A stretch of 64,000 bases of DNA from Microbacterium candidum (GTDB lineage Bacteria; Actinomycetota; Actinomycetes; Actinomycetales; Microbacteriaceae). Below are positions 1 to 8,092 of the stretch, piece after piece (the stretch's first letter is position 1; each line of letters starts with the position of its first letter). The notes under the pieces were generated by a model. That model had not been told where the DNA came from. It made no database searches and was given only the letters and a program-made list of their open reading frames with translations. Location: NCBI RefSeq assembly GCF_030315975.1, contig NZ_JASXSZ010000001.1:558001-622000 (forward strand), in the 5' to 3' direction. The translations under genes and the position numbers were made by a program.

Positions 1-481
1 ACTCCGCGTCGTGCAGGTGGCGCTCGCCGTGGTCGAGCACCTTCACGACGATCCCGCGGCCGCGCAGGGCCTTGAGCGTCCGAGTCTCCTCGTCGGTGTC
101 GCGGCCGAGCGCGTGGCGGCTCGCGACGACGAGCACATCGCCGCGGCGGAGGGTGCCGAACAGGCGCACGAGCCGCTCCTCCCACGACTCGAGCGTCTCC
201 GGAGCCGGGTGACGGAACCCCTCGATCGGCACGCCGAAGCGGGTGAGGTCGCCCCGCTGCTCGACGACCGACGGCATGTCGTCGCGCGTGACGACCAGGC
301 CGACGAGGCGGGAGCCGGCCGGGCGGGCGAGCCACCAGTTGCGGTCGGCCTGCAGCTCGGTGAAGCACTTGGGGCAGTCCGCGGCGGCGTGCGGCAGGTG
401 GATGGGGCTCGTCAGCGCCGCGGCGCCCGCGCCGTCGTCCGGCGTGGTCCGCACGGTCGCGGCATCCGTCTTGTTCGTCAC
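1..481 (-). CDS. Resolvase-like protein, 5' part only (runs off the window)
   Basis: The reading frame starts at a GTG at 481, preceded by an AGGGGG ribosome site, and is still open at base 1, so about 160 residues are visible. A CPKC pair lies near residue 37. The stretch after it (GLVVTRDDMPSVVEQ, then RGDVLVVASRHALGRDTDEE and RGRGIVVKVLDHG) follows the layout of a serine-recombinase N-terminal domain, in which a LGR motif and a late strand are typical. The position where resolvases carry the nucleophilic serine (usually VSTDDQ) reads VTRDD, so recombinase chemistry is unlikely. I infer a resolvase-fold protein of unknown function. The C-terminal part cannot be judged. Confidence 0.55.
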   Translation of the reverse strand, partial: MTNKTDAATVRTTPDDGAGAAALTSPIHLPHAAADCPKCFTELQADRNWWLARPAGSRLVGLVVTRDDMPSVVEQRGDLTRFGVPIEGFRHPAPETLESWEERLVRLFGTLRRGDVLVVASRHALGRDTDEETRTLKALRGRGIVVKVLDHGERHLHDAE

Positions 482-540
482 TGGAACCCCCTACGCACGA
501 TTCTCCCACGCCGGCGGGGTCCCGCCTCCTCGGGTGTCGC

Positions 541-2283
541 TCAGGAGGCGGCGTCGAGACGCAGCTGCACGCCGATCTGGTCGGCGTCGAGCTCGGCGCG
601 CGCGTGCCGCAGCACGGCGGTGGGGTACCGGCCGTCGTGCGTGAGCTCCTCGAGCCGCGTGCGCTGAGCCAGGATGATGGCGAGCCGCAGCTCGAGGGCC
701 GTGCGCGTGGCATCCCTGTCGTTCTCGATGGGACGCTCCGCGAAGCGGCGCCCGAGGCCCGCCATGAGCTCCGCATCGAACGGACGGCCCTCGCTGTCGA
801 CGAGCGACCCGGACAGGAGGGCGGAGGATGCGGCGGTCCGAAGTTCGTCGTCGAGCTCCTCCGAGCCCGCGCCGGCGGGCTCGTTCGACGTGCCCGACAA
901 CCCGAGCATCCGCACCAGGACCGGCAGCGTGAACCCCTGGAGCGTGAGGCTCACCGCCGCGACGAGGAACGCGACGAACACCAGCAGCGCCCGATCCTCC
1001 TCACGCGGGAGGGTCTGGGCCGCGGCGAGCGTCACGACGCCCCGCATCCCGCCCCACACGATGACCGCTCCCTGCTTCCAGTCGAGCGGGGACCCCTGGT
1101 AATAGTCGGTGTCGGCGAGGGCGCGACTGACGCGCGTACGCGCGCGACCGATCATCTGCTCGCGCTTCTCCGGGTCCTCGGGGAGCCGGCCGCGGCGGCG
1201 GGCGCCCCCCTCACGCTCGGGCGGCGCCGCCCCCGCGGCGTACGCGTCGAGCCGCTCCCCGAACTGCTCGAGGCGCTCGCGGTCCAGGCGCCGAGCACGG
1301 CGTTTGGAGTTCCACACGATGAAGGTGACGTACGCGGCCCGCACGACGAGCACGATGCCGAGGGCGGCCAGGGCGAGCCACATCCCGTGCCACAGGCCCT
1401 CGTCGCTCGCGAGGTTCTCGCGCACGATGTCGCGCAGCTCGAGGCCCATGAGGAGGAAGACCGCGCCTTCCAGCATCAGCTCGATCGTGCGCCAGTTGAG
1501 CGTGTCGGACATCCGCTGCTCGGGCGTGAGACGGCGCGCGGCGAGCTGGCTCGTCACGATGCCGGCGACCACCGCGGCGACGAGCCCGGATCCGCCGAGG
1601 TGCTCCGTGGGGAGGTACGCGATGAACGGGACGGTGAAGCTGATGGCGGTGTTCGCGGCGGAGTTGCGCACCCAGACCCGGAGGAGCAGGGTCAGCCAGC
1701 CCACGATCGCGCCGATGACGACCGCGATGACCACGCTCCAGACGAACGTCCAGAACGTCTCACCGAAGTGGAACGCGCCTGCGATGGCGGCGATCGCGGT
1801 GCGCAGCAGCACGAGTGCCGTCGCGTCGTTCAGCAGGCTCTCGCCCTCGAGCATCGTGATGACGCGGGGCGCGATGCCGAGCCGCTTCGCGATCGTGGTG
1901 GCCACCGCATCCGTCGGGCTCAGGATGGCGCCGAGCGCGATGCCGATCGGGAGGCCGAGGCCCGGAACCACGGCCGCGAAGAAGAGTCCGAGCACGAGTG
2001 AGCTGATCACGACGAGCACGAGTGACAGGCCGACGATCGGCCGCAGGTCACGGCGGAACTCGACCGCGGGGAGATTCACGGCCGCGGAGTACAGCAGAGG
2101 CGGCAGCACCCCCACGAGGATCCACTCGGGGTCGACCGGCGGCATGTGCACGAAGGGCAGGTAGCCGACCGCGATCCCGATGCCGAGGAGGATGAGCGGG
2201 GACGCGACCCCGAGCCTCCGTCCCACGGCTGTCGACGCGGCGATCGCGAGGACGCCGAGCAGCAGCGGGACGAGGAGGTCCAT
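541..2283 (-). CDS. Na+/H+ antiporter, CPA1/NhaP type
   Basis: 580 residues. The start is the ATG at 2283, where [10 protein letters not shown] opens directly into the first membrane helix; longer upstream frames run into malate dehydrogenase and are not real. About twelve hydrophobic helices fill residues 1-400. The CPA1 ion-path motifs are visible: LSPTDAVA (121-128) and EGESLLNDA (146-154), with Asn152 and Asp153 as the probable ion-binding pair. A charged linker and a soluble helical tail of about 120 residues follow. The protein should exchange cytoplasmic Na+ for H+ (pH and sodium homeostasis). The start overlaps the stop of mdh in a TGATG, so the two genes are probably translationally coupled. 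Confidence 0.9.
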   Translation of the reverse strand: MDLLVPLLLGVLAIAASTAVGRRLGVASPLILLGIGIAVGYLPFVHMPPVDPEWILVGVLPPLLYSAAVNLPAVEFRRDLRPIVGLSLVLVVISSLVLGLFFAAVVPGLGLPIGIALGAILSPTDAVATTIAKRLGIAPRVITMLEGESLLNDATALVLLRTAIAAIAGAFHFGETFWTFVWSVVIAVVIGAIVGWLTLLLRVWVRNSAANTAISFTVPFIAYLPTEHLGGSGLVAAVVAGIVTSQLAARRLTPEQRMSDTLNWRTIELMLEGAVFLLMGLELRDIVRENLASDEGLWHGMWLALAALGIVLVVRAAYVTFIVWNSKRRARRLDRERLEQFGERLDAYAAGAAPPEREGGARRRGRLPEDPEKREQMIGRARTRVSRALADTDYYQGSPLDWKQGAVIVWGGMRGVVTLAAAQTLPREEDRALLVFVAFLVAAVSLTLQGFTLPVLVRMLGLSGTSNEPAGAGSEELDDELRTAASSALLSGSLVDSEGRPFDAELMAGLGRRFAERPIENDRDATRTALELRLAIILAQRTRLEELTHDGRYPTAVLRHARAELDADQIGVQLRLDAAS

Positions 2284-3296
2284 CAGAGGATGCCGAGCGC
2301 CCTCACGGCATCGCGTTCCGCGACGAGCTCCGCCACCGACGCGTCGATGCGAGCGCGAGCGCGTCCGTCGAGCTCGAGCCCTTCGACGACGCGGTATCCG
2401 GTGCCGTCCGAGGTGACCGGATACGAGCACACCAGGCCTTCGGGTACACCGTATTCGCCCTGCGAGACGAGGGCGGCGGACGTCCATCCCGCCTCGGCCG
2501 GGCGGCCGAGCACGAGATCGCGCACGTGGTCGATCGTCGCGTTCGCGGCGGAGGCGACCGACGACGAGCCGCGCACCTCGATGATCTCCGCTCCGCGCTT
2601 CGCGACGCGCGGCACGAACTCGTCGTCGAGCCATTGCGCGGCCCCATCGGGACCCAGGCGCTCGGCGAGCAGGGCCATGACGGGTGTGCCGTCGGCCGTC
2701 GCGTGCGAGACGTCGGGGAACTGCGTCGCCGAGTGGTTGCCCCAGATCGTGACGTCGCGGATGCCGTCGGCGCCCGCATCCAGCGCCTCGGCGAGGTGCC
2801 CGACGGCTCGGTTGTGGTCGAGGCGCATGAGGGCGGTGAACCGCTCGGGCGGGATGCCGGCGGCCGACGCCTGCGCGATGAGCGCGTTCGTGTTCGCCGG
2901 GTTGCCGATGGTCACGACCTGGATGCCGTCTGCGGCATGTGCCGCGATCGCCTCGCCCTGCGGCCCGAAGATGCCGGCGTTCGCGGCGAGCAGGTCGGCG
3001 CGCTCCATGCCCGCGGTGCGCGGACGGGCGCCGACGAGGAGCGCGACGTCGGCGCCGTCGAAGCCACGGCCCGGATCATCGGTCACGTCGACGGAGCGCA
3101 GCAGCGGGAATGCGCAGTCCTGCAGTTCGAGGGCCGCGCCCTCGGCGGAGCGCACTCCCTGCGGGATCTCCAGGAGTCGCAGGCGCACCGTCCTGTCGGG
3201 GCCGAGCATGTCGCCTGCGGCGATGCGGAAGAGCAGCGCGTAGCCGATCTGACCTCCCGCGCCCGTGATGGTGATCGTGGTCGGAGTGGGGGCCAT
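2283..3296 (-). CDS. mdh: Malate dehydrogenase
   Basis: 337 residues, usual for the LDH-like actinobacterial type. It interconverts malate and oxaloacetate with NAD in the TCA cycle, in the cytoplasm. The NAD-binding loop TGAGGQIG is at 11-18, the substrate loop with the active-site arginines is [11 protein letters not shown] (89-99), and NPANTNAL is at 132-139. The catalytic Asp/His pair is in MRLDHNR (Asp160) and GNHSA (His188). The ATG at 3296 lies six bases after a TAGGCT box, so the mRNA is probably leaderless. The antiporter gene follows with an overlapping start. Confidence 0.96.
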   Translation of the reverse strand: MAPTPTTITITGAGGQIGYALLFRIAAGDMLGPDRTVRLRLLEIPQGVRSAEGAALELQDCAFPLLRSVDVTDDPGRGFDGADVALLVGARPRTAGMERADLLAANAGIFGPQGEAIAAHAADGIQVVTIGNPANTNALIAQASAAGIPPERFTALMRLDHNRAVGHLAEALDAGADGIRDVTIWGNHSATQFPDVSHATADGTPVMALLAERLGPDGAAQWLDDEFVPRVAKRGAEIIEVRGSSSVASAANATIDHVRDLVLGRPAEAGWTSAALVSQGEYGVPEGLVCSYPVTSDGTGYRVVEGLELDGRARARIDASVAELVAERDAVRALGIL

Positions 3297-3302
3297 GGCC
3301 CG

Positions 3303-3308
3303 AGCCTA
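3303..3308 (-). promoter_or_regulatory. -10 box of mdh (leaderless)
   Basis: TAGGCT on the minus strand, six bases before the ATG of mdh. The transcript should begin at or next to the A of the start codon. No Shine-Dalgarno sequence fits in between. Confidence 0.5.
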
Positions 3309-3402
3309 GACCGGAAATCCAGGTCGCATCCGGGCATGCAAGGTAGCGTAAAAGCATGACGTTCAACAGACTCGAGAACGTCGGCCCCCGGGGGGAGGCC
3401 TT

Positions 3403-4383
3403 ATGACGGATGGACCCGCGCACCTGGACGGCATCCTGTACCCGCCCATCGAGCCATACGAGACCGGCATGCTGCTGGCCGGCGAAGGCAATCGCGTGTA
3501 CTGGGAGCAGAGCGGCAACCCCGAGGGCAAGCCCGTCGTCTTCCTGCACGGTGGACCCGGCAGCGGCACGTCGCCCTGGCAGCGGCGTTTCTTCGACCCT
3601 GAGGCCTACCGCATCATCCTGTTCGACCAGCGCGGATGCGGGCGCTCGACGCCCCACGCGAGCGAGCCGGAGGCCGACCTCAAGCACAACACGACCTGGC
3701 ACCTGGTCGCCGACATGGAGCTGCTGCGCAAGAACTTCGGGATCCCCAAGTGGCAGGTCTTCGGCGGATCGTGGGGGAGCGCGCTCGCCCTCGCGTATGC
3801 GGAGGCGTACCCCGAGCACGTGACCGAGCTCGTGCTGCGCGGCATCTTCACCCTGCGCAGCGCTGAGATCGAGTGGTTCTACGAGGGCGGCGCGAGTGCG
3901 ATCCGTCCTGACCAGTGGGAGGACTTCCTCGCGCCCATCGCCCTGCTCGAGCGCGCGCGGCTCGTGGAGGCGTACCACCGCCGGCTCAACGACCCGGACC
4001 CGGCCGTGCATGTCCCGGCGGCGATCGCGTGGTCGAGGTGGGAGGCGTCGACCCTCACGCTGCTCCCCGACGACGACCTCGTCGCCTCCATGACCGAGCC
4101 CCGCGGCGCGACGGCGTTCGCCCGCATCGAGAACCACTACTTCATGCACGGCGGCTGGTTCGACGAGGGGCAGCTCATCGCGCAGGTCGACAAGGTCCGC
4201 GACATCCCCGCCGTCATCGTGCAGGGCCGCTACGACGTGTGCACGCCGATGATGACCGCGTGGGACCTGCACCGCGCGTGGCCGGAGGCGGAGTTCACGA
4301 TCGTGCCGGATGCATCGCACTCCGCATCCGAGCCCGGGATCGCCGCGGCGCTCCGCGCCGCGACCGACCGCTTCGCGGAGTAG
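3403..4383 (+). CDS. pip: Proline iminopeptidase
   Basis: 326 residues, an alpha/beta hydrolase of peptidase family S33 that releases N-terminal proline from peptides. The oxyanion motif HGGPGSG is at 49-55, DQRGCGRS at 75-82, and the nucleophile elbow GGSWGS at 121-126 with Ser123 as nucleophile. The Asp and His of the triad are expected in GRYDVCTP and DASHSAS near the C-terminus. The family-typical N-terminus (PYETGMLL) is present. The ATG at 3403 follows a strong GGGGGGAGG ribosome site. The gene is divergent from mdh across about 105 bases and appears monocistronic. Confidence 0.93.
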   Translation: MTDGPAHLDGILYPPIEPYETGMLLAGEGNRVYWEQSGNPEGKPVVFLHGGPGSGTSPWQRRFFDPEAYRIILFDQRGCGRSTPHASEPEADLKHNTTWHLVADMELLRKNFGIPKWQVFGGSWGSALALAYAEAYPEHVTELVLRGIFTLRSAEIEWFYEGGASAIRPDQWEDFLAPIALLERARLVEAYHRRLNDPDPAVHVPAAIAWSRWEASTLTLLPDDDLVASMTEPRGATAFARIENHYFMHGGWFDEGQLIAQVDKVRDIPAVIVQGRYDVCTPMMTAWDLHRAWPEAEFTIVPDASHSASEPGIAAALRAATDRFAE

Positions 4384-4400
4384 GCCCGGTCGCCGGACAA

Positions 4401-4539
4401 CCCCGGTCGCCGAGCTTGTCGAGGCGTCGTCCGCTGCGTTTCGTCTCGCTCGTCCCTCGCTCGCTCAACGACCCGCGGTAGTGATCTTTCCGAGATCGCT
4501 ATCTGCCGGTCGTTGAGCGAGCGAAGCGAGTCGAAACGC
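4401..4539. repeat. Intergenic repeat cluster with a head-to-head inverted pair
   Basis: Two related arms face each other. The left arm (4436-4473, ending CTCGCTCGCTCAACGACC) and the right arm (4508-4539, GGTCGTTGAGCGAGCGAAGC then GAGTCGAAACGC) are near-complementary over about 30 bases around a 34-base AT-richer spacer. A separate motif, CCGGTCGCCGAGCTTGTCGA, lies just before it (4403-4422). It resembles the unit repeated inside the following oxidoreductase gene. The inverted pair sits between the stops of two convergent genes and could fold as a terminator-like stem on both strands. A second copy of the design lies at 31981-32086. Confidence 0.75.
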
Positions 4540-4556
4540 AGGGAGCCCCGAGCGGT

Positions 4557-6245
4557 TCAGCCCCGCAGGAGCGACGCCGCCACCTCGCCGATGACGATCG
4601 ACGGGGCGTTCGTGTGGCCGCGGATGACGGTCGGCATGACGGATGCGTCCGCCACCCGCAGTCCTTCGACACCGCGTACACGGAGCTCGGGGTCGACGGG
4701 GGCAGCCGCATCCATCCCCATCCGCACGGTCCCGGCCGGGTGATAGAGGGTGTGCGAGTAGCGGCGCATCGACAGCTCGGCGCGTTCCTCGGGCGTCAGG
4801 GAGTCGCCGTCGTCGGGCTGCACCCAGCCCGGCGCGCGGATCTCGTCGAACGCCGCGGTGGCGATGATCCGCTCGCAGGCCAGCAGTCCCGCGGTGAGGG
4901 CTGCCGCATCCATCCCCTCCTCATCGGAGAGGTATGCCGGGTCGATCACGGGCTTGTCGAGCGGATCGGCCGACGCGAGACGGATGCTGCCGCGGCTGAC
5001 CGGACGCAGCAGGATCGCGCCGACAGTGAGCCCCTCGGCGGGCGTCGGCACGAGTCCCTCCCCGACGTACGGGACGGGCGCGAAGATGATCTCGATGTCG
5101 GGCAGGCCCTCCGGCTCGCCACGCCCTTCGGCGACCGACGTGCGCACGAATCCGTATGCCTCGGCGACATTGGAGGTCAGCATCCCCTTGCGCTGCGTGA
5201 GGTACTTCACAAGCTGCGCGGGCTTCTCCGCACCGTAGAGCGTGCCGCCCTTCGCGTTGGGCGCGAGACCCGCGACGAGGTGGTCCTGCAGGTTCGCGCC
5301 GACTTCGGGGGCGTCGACGACGACCGGAATGCCATGCTCTGCGAGGTGCTCCGCCGGGCCGATTCCGCTCAGCATGAGCAGCTGCGGTGTGTTGATCGCG
5401 CCCCCGGCGAGGATCACCTCGTGCCGTGCGGTGGCGTGCCGCGTGATGCCGTCGATGTCGACGTACACGCCGGTCGCGCGCGGACCGGTCCCCGAGCCTG
5501 AGCCACCGGTCCCCGAGCCCGCACCCACGGTCCCCGAGCCCGCACCCACGGTCCCCGAGCCCGTCGAGGGGCCGAACGTCACCTTCCGCACGTGCGCGCC
5601 GGTGACGACGCGCAGGTTCTTCCGCCCACGGGCCGGACGCAGGTACGCGTCGGCGGTGGATGCGCGGCCCCCGCGGTGCTGGCTCACCATCGTCTGCGAG
5701 AAGCCCTGGCCGGACGCCAGGTTCGGCGCGGTCACGGGAAACCCGGCCTCGGCGACGGCGCGCAGGAACACGGCGGTGTGCGGGCGCGGGTCGCGCTGGT
5801 GCTCGACGGACTGCGGACCGTCGGCGCCCTGGGTGTCGTCGACCGGGTCCTGCGTGCGCTCGACGGCGCGGAAGAACGGCAGCAGCGACTCCCACGACCA
5901 CGCGTCTCCGGCCGTCTGCGCCCACTCGTCGTAGTCGGCGGCGAACCCGCGGACCCACATCATCGCGTTGAGCGACGACGATCCTCCGAGCGTCTTGCCG
6001 CGCGGCCAGAAGATCGTACGGCCCTCGAGGTTCGGCTGCGGGACCGTGTCGTAGTTCCAGTCGTACGAGCCGCGGAAGAGCTTCGAGAATGCCGCCGGGA
6101 CGTGCAGCTCCATCGCCTTGTCCGGCTCGCCGGCCTCGAGCAGCAGCACCGAGAGGGATGGGTCCTCGCTCAGTCGCGCGGCGAGCGCGGCGCCCGCCGA
6201 TCCTGCCCCGACGACGATGTAGTCGGCGTCGAGGTCGACCCTCAT
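4557..6245 (-). CDS. GMC-family FAD oxidoreductase (choline/alcohol dehydrogenase type)
   Basis: 562 residues. The start MRVDLDADYIVVGAG overlaps the stop of the upstream aldehyde dehydrogenase gene (ATGA). The FAD Rossmann loop VVGAGSAGAALAARL is near residue 10, the GMC signature GKTLGGSSSLNAMMWVRG near 85, and the C-terminal active-site region includes YHPAGTVRMG and the His-Asn pair in IRGHTNAPS. The protein should oxidise an alcohol to an aldehyde with FAD, and its partner would then oxidise the aldehyde. The substrate is not evident. Residues around 225-255 carry a Gly/Ser/Thr repeat encoded by four 21-base repeats, absent from typical GMC proteins (see the repeat entry). Choline dehydrogenase (betA) is possible but not shown. 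Confidence 0.88.
   Translation of the reverse strand: MRVDLDADYIVVGAGSAGAALAARLSEDPSLSVLLLEAGEPDKAMELHVPAAFSKLFRGSYDWNYDTVPQPNLEGRTIFWPRGKTLGGSSSLNAMMWVRGFAADYDEWAQTAGDAWSWESLLPFFRAVERTQDPVDDTQGADGPQSVEHQRDPRPHTAVFLRAVAEAGFPVTAPNLASGQGFSQTMVSQHRGGRASTADAYLRPARGRKNLRVVTGAHVRKVTFGPSTGSGTVGAGSGTVGAGSGTGGSGSGTGPRATGVYVDIDGITRHATARHEVILAGGAINTPQLLMLSGIGPAEHLAEHGIPVVVDAPEVGANLQDHLVAGLAPNAKGGTLYGAEKPAQLVKYLTQRKGMLTSNVAEAYGFVRTSVAEGRGEPEGLPDIEIIFAPVPYVGEGLVPTPAEGLTVGAILLRPVSRGSIRLASADPLDKPVIDPAYLSDEEGMDAAALTAGLLACERIIATAAFDEIRAPGWVQPDDGDSLTPEERAELSMRRYSHTLYHPAGTVRMGMDAAAPVDPELRVRGVEGLRVADASVMPTVIRGHTNAPSIVIGEVAASLLRG
5486..5569. repeat. 4 x 21-bp in-frame tandem repeat inside the GMC oxidoreductase
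   Basis: Units begin at 5486, 5507, 5528 and 5549, each close to CGGTCCCCGAGCCCGCACCC plus one base. Units 2 and 3 are identical in the core. The last unit ends GAGCCCGTCGAGG, which resembles the intergenic motif at 4403-4422. Twenty-one bases keep the frame and encode heptads such as GSGTVGA. This looks like an intergenic repeat that entered the gene and expanded. Confidence 0.85.
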
Positions 6246-7987
6246 GCGCGCATCGCCTTCGTGAGCGTCGCGACGAGACCGGGCACGCTGTGGTCCATGT
6301 GCCAGCGGGTGAGACCCTCGCCGACCGACGCGCCGGTGCGCGCATCCACGAACCACGGCGGCTTCGGAAGCACGGTGAAGATGCCCTTGCCGCCGACCGC
6401 GCGCGGGAACGGCCGGAACGGCCCCCGCAGGATCGAGCGCTCGACGCGGTCGAGCAGCAGCGTGTTGTGGACGATGCCGAGGCCGCTCTGCACGTCCTCG
6501 AGGGTCGCGCCGGGGAAGGCGCCCCACGACAGGATCGGGGTCGCGAAGACGACTCCCGTCCACGTGTTGATCGCGATGCCGCCGTAGCGCAGGTCGGCGA
6601 TCGCCCGCTCGAAGCCCGCGCCGAGCGCCGCCTCGGTCGCCGGGTCGATCAGGACGTTCGCACCGAGCGTGCCGACCAGCTTGTCGTTCGCGTGCGCGAC
6701 GGCGTTGTCGAGGAACTCCTGGCCGGTGCCGGGCACCTGCACGACGCCGAGCACGGGGGAGAAGTACTCGGTGGTCTCGAGCGCTGAGGCCTCGGAGGGC
6801 AGAGTCACGAGAGCGCGGGTGTGCTCCGGGTTCCAGCGGGCGTCGGGGTAGTCGGCGGCTGCCGCATCCATCTTCGATGCGCTGTTCGGATACCAGACCG
6901 GGCGCTCCGGGGCCTTGTCGTACGCAGTGCGCAGGGCGGCGAGGAAGGCGTCGCGCTGGGCCCAGTCGCTCGAGAGGATGACCACCTGGCCGGCGATGCA
7001 GTTGTGTCCGGAGTTGTGCATGCGCATCGTGACGACGTGCTCGGCCTGATACGTCAGATCGGCGTCGGTCCACTGGCCCGGGACGACGATGATCGGCGAG
7101 ACGCCGCCGAGCTCGGCGGTGATCGGCACGGTGAGCTTCGGGTCGTTCCGCTCGCGCCGCTCCGCGGCCTCAGCGCCGACGCCCCACACGATCGCGTCGA
7201 AGGTGACGGCCGACCCCGTGATGTGGACGTGCGCGATCGAGGGATGCTGCGTCAGGTAGGCGCCGACATCCCCGCCGCCCTTCACGATGCGCAGGAGCCC
7301 GAGCTCGATGAGCGGCGCGAGCGCCCGCTCGAACACCGGGACGACGGCGTCCTGCGTCGGGTTGACCTTGAGGATCGAGACGCGGTTCTCGGCGAGGAGC
7401 TCGTACAGCACGTCGAGGAACGGGATCGAGGTGATGTTGCCTGCGCCGAGCACGAGGCCGACGCCCGTGTTCTGCGTCGCATGGAGCTGACCGAGGCCGG
7501 CTTCGGTGCGCGCCTGCGCCGCCGTCACCCCGGGCTCGAGCCACAGCTCGCCGCTGAAGCCGGAGAGGAGGACGCGGTCCATGCCCGTGGCGGGGAAGGC
7601 CTGCACCTTCGTGCGGCCGCCGGGCGCCGTGCCCGTCTTGACCCCGTCGAGAGGGCTCGCGCCGCGGGCGAGCGCCTTGAGGGTGGAGACGTAGCCGTCG
7701 AGGCCGCCGAGTGCGGCGTAGGGGCCCGACATCCATTCCTCGCCGCGCAGCGGGTGCCCGGGCTCGAGGCCCTTCGAGGTGGCGGCGACATCGGCCCAGT
7801 CGTCCGCGCTCGCGACGACTGCTGCGCGAACGCGCTCCATGAGTCGCGCGCGCTGGTCGAGCGTCAGGGCCGCCCACGTCCGCGTGCCGTTCTCGAGATC
7901 GGCGATCGCGGCGTCGATCGGCCCGCGCACCTCCGGCGCGAGGTCGACGGCAGATGCGGCCTTGGTCTTCGTCTTCGCAGGTGTCAC
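6242..7987 (-). CDS. Aldehyde dehydrogenase family protein
   Basis: 581 residues, about 80-100 longer than the common soluble type, with an extended N-terminus and a C-terminal tail that includes a GPFRPFPRAVGGKGIF segment. The catalytic glutamate is in TAELGG (Glu292) and the nucleophilic cysteine in GHNCIAGQV (Cys330). NAD-binding features precede them. The start is a GTG at 7987 behind AAGGAGA. The gene shares a four-base ATGA overlap with the GMC oxidoreductase downstream, so the two proteins probably act in sequence, alcohol to aldehyde to acid. No substrate can be named from the sequence. Kynurenine genes lie just upstream, but a 105-base gap and a separate ribosome site suggest a separate transcript. 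Confidence 0.87.
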   Translation of the reverse strand: MTPAKTKTKAASAVDLAPEVRGPIDAAIADLENGTRTWAALTLDQRARLMERVRAAVVASADDWADVAATSKGLEPGHPLRGEEWMSGPYAALGGLDGYVSTLKALARGASPLDGVKTGTAPGGRTKVQAFPATGMDRVLLSGFSGELWLEPGVTAAQARTEAGLGQLHATQNTGVGLVLGAGNITSIPFLDVLYELLAENRVSILKVNPTQDAVVPVFERALAPLIELGLLRIVKGGGDVGAYLTQHPSIAHVHITGSAVTFDAIVWGVGAEAAERRERNDPKLTVPITAELGGVSPIIVVPGQWTDADLTYQAEHVVTMRMHNSGHNCIAGQVVILSSDWAQRDAFLAALRTAYDKAPERPVWYPNSASKMDAAAADYPDARWNPEHTRALVTLPSEASALETTEYFSPVLGVVQVPGTGQEFLDNAVAHANDKLVGTLGANVLIDPATEAALGAGFERAIADLRYGGIAINTWTGVVFATPILSWGAFPGATLEDVQSGLGIVHNTLLLDRVERSILRGPFRPFPRAVGGKGIFTVLPKPPWFVDARTGASVGEGLTRWHMDHSVPGLVATLTKAMRA

Positions 7988-8092
7988 GACAGCGCTCTCC
8001 TTCGGGCGGGTTGAGCCAAGCTTACGTCGCGAGACTGAGTGTCGTCACCTGTGCGACTGGGTACCAGCTCAGACTCTGACCGGCCGCGTGGC

